Of a DNA stretch of 64,000 bases, positions 32,769-40,203 are shown in pieces. The stretch spans positions 124,001 through 188,000 of the forward strand of contig DATMRS010000022.1 in assembly GCA_035566015.1 (NCBI GenBank), in the 5' to 3' direction. This stretch comes from DATMRS01 sp035566015. Lineage in GTDB: Bacteria; Pseudomonadota; Alphaproteobacteria; Sphingomonadales; Sphingomonadaceae. A model generated the notes under the pieces. That model searched no databases. It had not been told where the DNA came from and saw nothing but the letters and a program-made list of their open reading frames with translations. Each line of letters begins with the position of its first letter. The first letter of the stretch is position 1. The position numbers and the translations under genes were made by a program.

Positions 32769-33884
32769 GTGACCGAATTGGCCGGGTCGGGGGCCATGCG
32801 GAGGAATCTCCTTTATTCGCGTTTGATCACGCTGATGCAGCTTGCCGACGAGAGCGCGGCGATCGCCTATCCGCGGCGGCTGCACATGCCCGATCTTCAC
32901 CGGCAGTTGATCGTGATGATCGGCATGTTCGGTGACGCGATCTCGAAAGACCTCGTCATCGCATCGGGCCGCGAGAAGGCGCAGATCAGCCGGGGTTTGA
33001 AGGCGCTTGCCGAGGCGGGCCTGGTCGATCGAAGCGAGAAGGCGCGCGCGATACGCCTGAATGCCGCCGGCCGTTCGTTATTCGCCGATATCATGAAAGT
33101 GGCGCGCGAGCGCGACGACATGCTGCGCAAAGGCTTCTCGGATCGCGAGGTCGTCCGGCTTCTGGAGATGACGGCGACGCTCATCGATCGCGCCTTCGCC
33201 ATTTTCGTCGCGGACGAGCAGGCGGCGGGGCCGCCAGCCGATCGCGCGGTAGTGGCGGCGGATCGGCCCGGTGCAAGCCTTCCCGCGCCCTCTGCGCAGG
33301 ATCTTGTCCTGCCCTGGCTCCAAAGTCTGCTGACCTATATGCGGCGCAGCGGCACGATCCTGTTCAAGCGCGAAATCGGCCTTTCGAATTTCGAATGGCG
33401 GCTCTTGTCGTTGATAGAGGAAAACCAGCCTCTCAATCTTTCCTCGCTTATTGCGCTGGTGGGGCGGGACAAGAGCCAGGTCGCGCGCGTGGTCAAGCAG
33501 TTGCATGTCGCCGGGTTGATCGACAGGCATGACGAGGGGCGCATCAACGCGGCGCTCACGCTGACGGCGATCGGCCGCGAACGTTATGACAGGATCTTCG
33601 CGATCAGCGCCGAGCGGGATCATTTCCTGTTCGATGCCCACTGCGCTGAGGATCGCGCTTTCTACATGGAAGCGATCGAACGGCTCACGGCCAACGCCGA
33701 CGAGATTCTGGGCGCGGAAGAGGCAGTACGTCGCGAAAAAGCCCGCGCATCAGCACCGCAGAAAGACGATCCGCGCAAGGAACTCCGCCTGCTGCGGGAG
33801 GAGAATGCCCGTTTGAAGCAATTGCTCGCCGAGGCGGCTCTCGAAAATGCAGCGCTTCGGGACAAGGGGCGTCGTCGGGCATAA
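32769..33884 (+). CDS. Tandem MarR-domain regulator with C-terminal leucine zipper
   Basis: 371 aa, more than twice a normal MarR. Domain 1 (about residues 10-150) has IASGREKAQISRGLKALAEAGLVDRSE; domain 2 (about 185-320) has ALVGRDKSQVARVVKQLHVAGLIDRHDEG. Both are MarR recognition-helix plus wing patterns. The last 37 residues form a leucine zipper (LRLLREENARLKQLLAEA). GTG 32769 with GAGGGCGG upstream is used; ATG 32796 is an alternative. The duplication could let one chain act as a dimer. It sits in the middle of the azoreductase-monooxygenase-amidohydrolase-GST cluster and probably regulates it. Confidence 0.83.
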   Translation: MTELAGSGAMRRNLLYSRLITLMQLADESAAIAYPRRLHMPDLHRQLIVMIGMFGDAISKDLVIASGREKAQISRGLKALAEAGLVDRSEKARAIRLNAAGRSLFADIMKVARERDDMLRKGFSDREVVRLLEMTATLIDRAFAIFVADEQAAGPPADRAVVAADRPGASLPAPSAQDLVLPWLQSLLTYMRRSGTILFKREIGLSNFEWRLLSLIEENQPLNLSSLIALVGRDKSQVARVVKQLHVAGLIDRHDEGRINAALTLTAIGRERYDRIFAISAERDHFLFDAHCAEDRAFYMEAIERLTANADEILGAEEAVRREKARASAPQKDDPRKELRLLREENARLKQLLAEAALENAALRDKGRRRA

Positions 33885-33920
33885 TGGCGCGCGCTCATAG
33901 TCTCTCGAAGGAGTCGATCG

Positions 33921-33992
33921 ATGAAAATCCAGGGCAATGCCGAGCGCGAGGGCCGGTTCGATCAGATGGTGCAGCTTCTGAGCGCGCATTGA
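33921..33992 (+). CDS. Possible 23-aa small ORF
   Basis: ATG at 33921 preceded by GAAGGAG (33906-33912), an excellent ribosome-binding site, encodes MKIQGNAEREGRFDQMVQLL and three more residues before TGA. It lies between the regulator and the flavin reductase gene. It could be a real micropeptide, a leader peptide for the next gene, or the 5' remnant of a deleted gene. No similarity is recognised. Confidence 0.35.
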   Translation: MKIQGNAEREGRFDQMVQLLSAH

Positions 33993-34046
33993 CGCGCCGA
34001 TCGCCGCGCTCCTACCTTCCACGTATAAGATCGAAAGGAAGAGGCA

Positions 34047-34550
34047 ATGGACGATACCGCGAAAAAGACCGCGCTGCGGATGATCCCCTACGGCATTTAT
34101 GTGCTGAGCGCGCGTGAGGCGGACGGCACGCCGCATGCCGCAACGGTCAACTGGGTGACGCAGACCTCCTTCTCGCCGCCGCTGGTCGCGCTTGCGGTAA
34201 AGAGCGACTCGGGCGTCCATGTCGCGCTCAAGGCATCGCGCAAAGGCGCGCTGAGCCTGCTGGGCAAGGGGCAGGTGGGTGCCGCCTTCACCTTCTTCAA
34301 ACCCGTGACGGCCGAGGGCGCGACGCTTTCGGGCGAGGCAGTCCACGACGGTATGGGCGGCGCGCCGATCCTCGACAGCGCCGCTGCCTCGCTCGACCTT
34401 GCGGTGGTGGAAATCGTCGAAAAGGGCGATCATCACATCTTCGTCGCCGAGGTGGTCGATGCCGCTGTCGCGCGCCCGATCGAAGGGCGCCCCGACGAGG
34501 CCGTCCTCGAAATGAAGGACCTTGGCGAGAAGGTATTCTACGGAGGCTGA
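34047..34550 (+). CDS. Flavin reductase-like FMN-binding split-barrel protein
   Basis: 167 aa. Pattern of the flavin reductase-like domain: MIPYGIYVLSAREADGTPHAATVNWVTQTSFSPPLVALAVK, then GKGALSLL and a C-terminal strand DHHIFVAEVVDA. It probably reduces FMN/FAD with NAD(P)H, or binds flavin, to feed the monooxygenase at 30998. GGAAGAGGC precedes the ATG. The 54 bases between the small ORF and this gene hold nothing else. Confidence 0.84.
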   Translation: MDDTAKKTALRMIPYGIYVLSAREADGTPHAATVNWVTQTSFSPPLVALAVKSDSGVHVALKASRKGALSLLGKGQVGAAFTFFKPVTAEGATLSGEAVHDGMGGAPILDSAAASLDLAVVEIVEKGDHHIFVAEVVDAAVARPIEGRPDEAVLEMKDLGEKVFYGG

Positions 34551-34657
34551 CGAACGATTGATAATTATGAAACGCTGTTGCGAACGATGAAACAATGGAC
34601 CAAGGTTCGACTCATTCGCGGATGCGAAACTTCGCAATGGAGCCATGAGGAGAATTG
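34551..34657 (+). promoter_or_regulatory. Leader of the amidohydrolase gene with direct repeats and a palindrome
   Basis: In 107 bases there are two CGAACGAT copies (about 34551 and 34582), two ATGAAAC copies (about 34567 and 34587), and a perfect palindrome TGCGAA-AC-TTCGCA (34623-34636) ending 11 bases before the AGGAG site at 34647-34651. This is more structure than an ordinary 5' leader and suggests regulator binding or mRNA folding. Confidence 0.4.
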
Positions 34658-35614
34658 ATGTCTGACTCTTCGGAAAAGCGCTGGCGTCTCTATGATTCGC
34701 ACGCGCATCTCGTTTCTGACGATCCGGAGCGCTATCCGCGCAACCCGTTTCATCTCAAGCCGTCGGCCGACGGACTGCCGGCGATCAGGCCGCCCTTCGG
34801 CCCCGGTACGGTCGGCATTCCCGGCGGCATGCATGGCCCCAACCCCGTGAACGAAAAGCCCACGGCCGAGCAGATGCGGGCATGGATGGCGGAGGAGAAT
34901 GTCGTCGGCATCGCGGCCGTGCAGAAGGGCATGATCTACGGCACCGACAACAGCTACATCGTCGATGCGGCGAACCTGTTTCCCGATCGCATGCGCGCGG
35001 TGATCATCATCGATCCGCAGGCGCCCGAAACGCCGGGCATGATACGCGATCTCGCCGGGCGCGGCGCTGTCAGCATTCGTTTCTTCCCCGTCAATGTCGA
35101 GGACAAGGTCGCCTGGCTGAGTTCGCCGGCGGCGCTCGCCGTCTGGGAACTGGCCGACGAATTGGGCCTTGTCGTGGATCTTGAGGCGCCCCCCTATGAT
35201 GCGACGCGGATGATCCCCGTCGTCGAGGCGATGGCGGATCGCTTTCCGAAGATGCCGATCGTGCTCGACCACCTCTTCATGCCGGTCGTCACCGATCCCG
35301 ATTTCGGGATCGATTCCCAGTTCGACGGTTTCGCGGCGCGGAAGAACATCTACGTCAAATGGACCTCGCTCATCATGGACATCATCCGCGAGCAGGGCGT
35401 CTCGCCGGAAGCGGTGCTGCGCCGCGCGGTCGATTTCTTCGGCGCGGACAAGGTGATGTGGGGTTCGGATATCGGCACCTCTTCGGGCACCTACAAAGAA
35501 ATGGTGGAGCGGGCGATCGCCTCGGCGGCGCTGCTCGACGATGAAGAGCGCCGCAAGGTTCTGCACGACACTGGCCGCCGGGTTTTCGCCGGCTGGGACG
35601 GGACGAGCGATTGA
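34658..35614 (+). CDS. Amidohydrolase family (PF04909-type) metal-dependent hydrolase, cytoplasmic
   Basis: 318 aa TIM barrel. Metal-binding N-terminal motif YDSHAHL, His in VLDHLFMPVV, and the C-terminal Asp in KVMWGSDIGTS. This is the ACMSD/LigI-like group that decarboxylates or hydrolyses ring-cleavage products and lactones. AGGAG is six bases from the ATG; an in-frame TTG at 34655 is not needed. No signal peptide, in contrast to its paralogue at 62983, with which it shares the TDNSY, ADEL and MWGSD blocks. Confidence 0.87.
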   Translation: MSDSSEKRWRLYDSHAHLVSDDPERYPRNPFHLKPSADGLPAIRPPFGPGTVGIPGGMHGPNPVNEKPTAEQMRAWMAEENVVGIAAVQKGMIYGTDNSYIVDAANLFPDRMRAVIIIDPQAPETPGMIRDLAGRGAVSIRFFPVNVEDKVAWLSSPAALAVWELADELGLVVDLEAPPYDATRMIPVVEAMADRFPKMPIVLDHLFMPVVTDPDFGIDSQFDGFAARKNIYVKWTSLIMDIIREQGVSPEAVLRRAVDFFGADKVMWGSDIGTSSGTYKEMVERAIASAALLDDEERRKVLHDTGRRVFAGWDGTSD

Positions 35615-35713
35615 ACCGCGCCCGATGGGGCTTCCGGCTCGGCGCCGGAGCCCCGGTAGCGGGCGGCCTCACAGATGATTGATATTGTCCGTAGCCTTTA
35701 ACCGCCCTGTCCA

Positions 35714-35754
35714 ACATATATGTGGCCATTGACTCAATTTCATTGACTATGTCA
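35714..35754 (+). promoter_or_regulatory. Operator-like cluster upstream of the LigE-type gene
   Basis: Contains a perfect palindrome ACATATATGT (35714-35723), two direct copies of CATTGACT (35727-35734 and 35741-35748), and the small palindrome TGAC-TAT-GTCA (35744-35754), the best copy of the motif also seen at 30300 and 32729. The LigE-type start is about 50 bases downstream. Confidence 0.5.
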
Positions 35755-35806
35755 CAGAATGGGTGCCCTCAAGGGCGAAGCCGCTGCGCATGAGACGGAT
35801 ACGGGA

Positions 35807-36559
35807 ATGGCCAAGGACAATGTGATTTCGCTTCTGGACCTGCAGGTCGAGACGGGCTGCACGATCAGCCCCTATGTCTGGCGCATCAAATATGCGCTGA
35901 GGCACAAGGGCTTCGATATCGACATCATTCCCAACGGGTTTACCGGCATCAAGGAAATTACCGGCGGCTTTTCGGATCGCGTGCCCGTCATCAAGGACGA
36001 GGGCGAATGGATCAAGGATAGCTGGGCCATCGCCGATTATCTGGACGAGAAATATCCCGACCGGCCGATGCTCTATGAAGGCCCGAGCCAGCGATTGCTC
36101 ACGCGGTTCATCGACGGATGGATGTGGCAGACGATCATCCATCCCTGGTTCCTCTGCTACATCAAGGATTATTACGATCATTCGTTGGAGCGGGACAAAG
36201 CCTATATCCGCGAAAGCCGCGAGCGCCTGTTCCTCGGCGGCCGGAAGATCGAGGATGTGGCGGAAGGACGCGAGGAGCGCCTGCCCGGCGTCATCCCCCT
36301 GCTTCAGCCGCTGCGTAACCTGCTTCAGGACTCAAAATGGCTCGGCGGCGACGAACCGAAATATGTGGATTATTGCGTGCTGAGCACCTTCCTCTGGTGC
36401 GGTTCGATCTGCACGATTCCGCCGCTCCATGAGGACGAGCCGCTGCGTGACTGGATAGAGCGCGGCCTCGATCTTTATGACGGGCTTGGCCGCCATCCCG
36501 GCATGCACGAGTTGTTCGGCCTTCCCGGCACCACGCCCGAGCCCACATTTCCGGGTTGA
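35807..36559 (+). CDS. LigE/LigP-type beta-etherase (glutathione S-transferase superfamily)
   Basis: 250 aa. The N-terminal thioredoxin-fold region (DLQVETGCTISPYVWRIKYA, then HKGFDIDIIPNGFTGI, RVPVIKDEGEWIKDSWAIADYLDEKYPDRPML) closely follows the known LigE pattern of Sphingobium, as do WLGGDEPKYVDY and LGRHPGMHELFGL in the helical domain. LigE-type enzymes use glutathione to break the beta-aryl ether bond of lignin dimers stereospecifically. The C-terminal tail is shorter than in LigE as I remember it. Start 35807 (MAKDNVISLLDLQ) is chosen by that similarity; ATG 35759 would add 16 residues. Confidence 0.88.
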   Translation: MAKDNVISLLDLQVETGCTISPYVWRIKYALRHKGFDIDIIPNGFTGIKEITGGFSDRVPVIKDEGEWIKDSWAIADYLDEKYPDRPMLYEGPSQRLLTRFIDGWMWQTIIHPWFLCYIKDYYDHSLERDKAYIRESRERLFLGGRKIEDVAEGREERLPGVIPLLQPLRNLLQDSKWLGGDEPKYVDYCVLSTFLWCGSICTIPPLHEDEPLRDWIERGLDLYDGLGRHPGMHELFGLPGTTPEPTFPG

Positions 36560-36575
36560 AAGGGCGGATGCCGGC

Positions 36576-38291
36576 CTACCCGAATGTGAAGGCGAAGGCC
36601 TGAACGCCGGGATCGAGGAACTCGATCGCGAAGCTGCGGTCGTGGACCGGCCCTTGCTGACGGACAAGCTGGTAGAGGCGCTGGCCGGTGACGGTGCCAC
36701 GCCCTTCGGCGTCGGTGTCCGCGCCATGGTTCGCGCCGGGCGCCTTGCCGTCGATCGTGACGCGGAAGCGCACCGGCTTGTCTGCCGCGCCCAGTACCAG
36801 ATGCAGGTCGCGCGCATGGAAGCGATAGACGATGCGTGCGCCTGCACCGGTGGATTGCGCCTGCTGGGCGCCGACCTTCCAGCCGCCCGCCAGTCCCCAT
36901 TGATTGAGCGCCAGGCTGTCGCCTACCCGATAAAGCGTTGCGCGGTCATGCGCCGCGCCACCCGGCGAAACGAACCGTTCGGCGCGGTCATAGCCGATAT
37001 AAGTTTCGGGTGACTCGACGTCCGCGCTGGGCGCGGCCAGCGCGCCGGTGCCTGCCACCCGAACGATAGCCTCGCTGCCTATCGAGCCCGGATGCGCTTC
37101 TTTGAGCAATGTCTGGATCACGCGCTCGGACTGCGCATAGCCGCCTTCGCCGAAATGATGATGACGGATGCGCCCCTCTGCATCGACGAAATAATGCGCC
37201 GGCCAGTAGCGGTTCTTGAACGCGCGCCAGATCGCATAATCATTATCGATCGCGATCGGATAGGTGATGCCCAGGTTGGCGGCGGCACGGCGGACATTGT
37301 TCACATCCTTCTCGAACGCGAATTCGGGGGCATGCACGCCGATCACCACCAGCCCCTTGTCGCGATATTTCTCGGCCCAGGCGCGTAGATAGGGGATCGT
37401 GCGCAGGCAGTTGATGCAGGAATAGGTCCAGAAGTCGATCAGCACGACCTTGCCGCGCAGCTCTTCGCGCGTGAGCGGCGGCGAATTGAGCCACGTCACC
37501 GCGCCGTCGAGCGACGGCATCATGCCTTCTACGGCGAGGCTGGCTTTCCCCCGTCCGGATTTCGGGGCCGGCGCCGCGCCGATCTTGTCGAGCAACCGTT
37601 GCTCTACCGCGTTGGTGCCGGAAAGCGAGACGCGCGTTAGGAAACCGGTGTCGAAGCCGAGCGCGATTGCGGCGACCGCGATGAGCACCAGCAGCCCCAG
37701 CGCGCGCCGGATCCATTCGCTCACGCCCAGCGATTTCTTCATCGCGCGGAACAGGCGGCCGCCCGCGAACAGCGTGAGGCCGAGCGATGTCGCCGCGCCG
37801 GCCGCATAAGCGAAGAGCAGCAACGACGTACCAAGGCTCGCGCCCTCCAGCGCGGCGGTGGTGAGGATCAGGCCGAGGATCGGCCCGGCGCAGGGCGCCC
37901 AGAGCAGGCCGGTCGCGATGCCGAGCAGCAGCGACGACAGCACGCCCGCGGCGCCCATGTCCGCGCGCTGCGACAGGTCCGAGCCCAGCCGCACGAGCGG
38001 CCGTGTCAGTCGGTCGGCGATCGACGGGAACAGCAGCGCGATGCCGAACAATGCGAGCAGCGCCAGCGCGACGATCCGGCCGAAGCGATTGGCCTCCACG
38101 GCCCAGCCGCCGCCGATCGCCGCGAGCGTCGCGACCAGGGCGAACATCAGCGCCATGCCCGCCAGCATCGGCAAGCCGTTGCGCAGGAAGGGCCGGTCGG
38201 CGCGCGCGAAGACGAACGGCAGCACCGGCAGAATGCAGGGGCTGACGATCGTGAGCGCGCCGCCCAGATAGGCGAGGATGAACAGGAGCAT
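36576..38291 (-). CDS. DipZ-like thiol-disulfide protein (CcdA membrane domain + thioredoxin domain + C-terminal domain)
   Basis: 571 aa. The CcdA-type membrane domain (residues 1-215) has its two conserved cysteines in SPCILP (Cys19) and APCAGP (Cys134). A periplasmic thioredoxin-like domain follows with Cys292-Ile-Asn-Cys295 in FWTYSCINCLRTIP, and a C-terminal beta-rich domain (about 425-571) like that of mycobacterial DipZ. It should carry electrons from the cytoplasm to periplasmic thiols, for cytochrome c maturation or oxidative repair. Converges on the LigE-type gene (16-base gap) and follows the OFA carrier gene by 17 bases on the same strand. Confidence 0.86.
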   Translation of the reverse strand: MLLFILAYLGGALTIVSPCILPVLPFVFARADRPFLRNGLPMLAGMALMFALVATLAAIGGGWAVEANRFGRIVALALLALFGIALLFPSIADRLTRPLVRLGSDLSQRADMGAAGVLSSLLLGIATGLLWAPCAGPILGLILTTAALEGASLGTSLLLFAYAAGAATSLGLTLFAGGRLFRAMKKSLGVSEWIRRALGLLVLIAVAAIALGFDTGFLTRVSLSGTNAVEQRLLDKIGAAPAPKSGRGKASLAVEGMMPSLDGAVTWLNSPPLTREELRGKVVLIDFWTYSCINCLRTIPYLRAWAEKYRDKGLVVIGVHAPEFAFEKDVNNVRRAAANLGITYPIAIDNDYAIWRAFKNRYWPAHYFVDAEGRIRHHHFGEGGYAQSERVIQTLLKEAHPGSIGSEAIVRVAGTGALAAPSADVESPETYIGYDRAERFVSPGGAAHDRATLYRVGDSLALNQWGLAGGWKVGAQQAQSTGAGARIVYRFHARDLHLVLGAADKPVRFRVTIDGKAPGANHGADTDAEGRGTVTGQRLYQLVRQQGPVHDRSFAIEFLDPGVQAFAFTFG

Positions 38292-38308
38292 GGTTTGTCC
38301 TTGCCCCG

Positions 38309-39940
38309 TTATTTCACCAGAACGCTCGCCTTGGTCGCCGTTTCATAAACGCCCCAGGCGATGGGGAGGCACACCGCCGCCCAGGCGAGCAGCGCCGCGA
38401 TGTCGAAGCGGCCAGCGGAGATCGTGGTCGGTTCGGCCGGCCCGGCGGCCGCATCGGCGGCAACCGCCAACGCCGGCTCCTCGGTCATGTGGAAGCGCCC
38501 GTGAACGGGCCGGACGAGCAGGTTGAGAAGGAAGGCGATGATGAGCAGCCCGGCCAGCGTCCAGTAGATAGGCTGATAGACCTGATCGCGCGGAATGCCC
38601 TGGGCAATGCGCGCATCGCGCATCGTCGTGACGATATAGGGGCCGAGGACGCCCGCCGTGGACCAGGCGGTGAGCAGCCGGCCGTGGATCGCGCCGACGA
38701 AGCGCGTGCCGAATATGTCGGCGAGATAGGCCGGCACGGTCGAGAAGCCGCCGCCATACATCGATGCGCAGATGCAGAAGACGAGGATGAACAGCCCGAT
38801 CGATCCGCCGACCAGCGCCGGCGCGGCGAGGCCGTAGAGCAACGTTCCGAACGCGGTCATCACCGCGAAGGTCGGCTTGCGGCCGAGATGGTCGGATGAG
38901 GAGGCCCAGAAAAAGCGCCCGGCGATGTTGAACAGGCTGATGATGCCGACGAAGCCGGCGCCCACGGCGGCGGCCGCGGCCTTCTGGCTGTCGTCGAACG
39001 CCGTGAACAACATATGGGGCTGGTCGATCAGCCGCCCGCCGAAAATCTCCTGCAACATGGGCGAGGCGACGCCGATAATGCCGATCGAGGCGGAGACGTT
39101 GAGCAGCAGCACCGTCCAGATCAGCCAGAATTGCGGCGTCCTGTGCGCATTGTCCAGATGGACATGGAAGCGGCTGACCGATGCCTTGGCGTCGGCGGGT
39201 GGCGTCCAGCCGGCAGGTGCCCAATTCTCGGGCGGCACGCGATAGCCGAGTGCGCCCGCCATCATGAAAACGAAATAGACCGCCGCCAGCACGAGGAAGG
39301 TCTGCCACACGCCGACCTGGGTGGCGCCCGCGAAGTGTTTCATCAGCAGGTCGGCAAGCGGGCTGCCGATCATCGCCCCGCCGCCGAAGCCCATGATCGC
39401 CATACCGGTCGCCATGCCGCGCTTGTCCGGAAACCATTTTATCAGCGTCGAGACGGGCGAGATATAGCCCAGCCCCAGGCCGATCCCGCCGATCAGGCCG
39501 GTGCCGAGCCAGAGCAGCCAGAGCTGGTGGATCGCGACCCCGATCGCGCCGATCGCCATGCCGCCGCACCAGCAGCAGGCGGCGACCACGCCGGCCTTGC
39601 GCGGCCCCGCGCGCTCCAGCCACCCGCCCCAGATCGCGGCGGCGGCGCCGAGCACCACGAAGAAGATCGAGTAGGTCCAGACGAGATCGCTGACCCGCCA
39701 GTCGCAGATCGTCGTTGTGACGGCCTGGGCGAGTGTCATTCCGGGGCAGGTGCGGGGTTCGGAAACGCCGATCGCGCGTGACAGGGGCAGCCAGAAGACC
39801 GAGAAGCCATAGGCCATGCCGATGCAGAGCTGGATCGCCAATGCGCAGGGTGGGAGCAGCCAGCGGTTGTAGCCGGGGCCGGCGACGGTCCGTTCCCGTC
39901 CGAGAAAGCCGCCTCGCGCGGCGATCACGCCTGTCGTCAT
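38309..39940 (-). CDS. OFA family MFS transporter (oxalate/formate antiporter-like)
   Basis: 543 aa, 12 membrane segments. OFA features: long N-terminal PCALAIQLCIGMAYGFSVFWLPL, the large TM1-2 loop, SPVSTLIKWFPDKRGMATGMAIMGFGGGAMIG, and GFSTVPAYLADIFGTRFVGAIHGRLLTAWS. Such proteins exchange small carboxylates. It is transcribed with the DipZ-like gene. Its start faces the exported hydrolase at 40204, and the dyad at 40095-40112 lies between them. Confidence 0.86.
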   Translation of the reverse strand: MTTGVIAARGGFLGRERTVAGPGYNRWLLPPCALAIQLCIGMAYGFSVFWLPLSRAIGVSEPRTCPGMTLAQAVTTTICDWRVSDLVWTYSIFFVVLGAAAAIWGGWLERAGPRKAGVVAACCWCGGMAIGAIGVAIHQLWLLWLGTGLIGGIGLGLGYISPVSTLIKWFPDKRGMATGMAIMGFGGGAMIGSPLADLLMKHFAGATQVGVWQTFLVLAAVYFVFMMAGALGYRVPPENWAPAGWTPPADAKASVSRFHVHLDNAHRTPQFWLIWTVLLLNVSASIGIIGVASPMLQEIFGGRLIDQPHMLFTAFDDSQKAAAAAVGAGFVGIISLFNIAGRFFWASSSDHLGRKPTFAVMTAFGTLLYGLAAPALVGGSIGLFILVFCICASMYGGGFSTVPAYLADIFGTRFVGAIHGRLLTAWSTAGVLGPYIVTTMRDARIAQGIPRDQVYQPIYWTLAGLLIIAFLLNLLVRPVHGRFHMTEEPALAVAADAAAGPAEPTTISAGRFDIAALLAWAAVCLPIAWGVYETATKASVLVK

Positions 39941-40094
39941 CGTCTCTCCTTCACCATCGCCGCCATGCGCGGTCTATCTCGATCCGGCGCAATTTGCCGC
40001 GTGCCGGATCGGCCTTGTAACCCAAGACCCGCCTGTTGCCAGCAGGGCCGTAACATTTGTGCGGTTGCAACCCGACCGATCTGTCTCGTCAATA

Positions 40095-40112
40095 TTTCAA
40101 CTTATATATAAT
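40095..40112. promoter_or_regulatory. Dyad site F: TTTCAA-N6-TATAAT
   Basis: Degenerate copy of the TTTATA-N6-TATAAA dyad (read on the minus strand ATTATA-TATAAG-TTGAAA). It lies in the divergent region between the OFA carrier and the exported hydrolase. See the matching sites at 44566, 45637, 49923 and 59888. Confidence 0.45.
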
Positions 40113-40203
40113 AGATTGCGGACTCTCGGCTGCCTGATCTATGCCCGTCGCCGGATATGGTTGCACCGATACGGTGCCGCCGAAGACATGGGGAGGGATG
40201 GCC

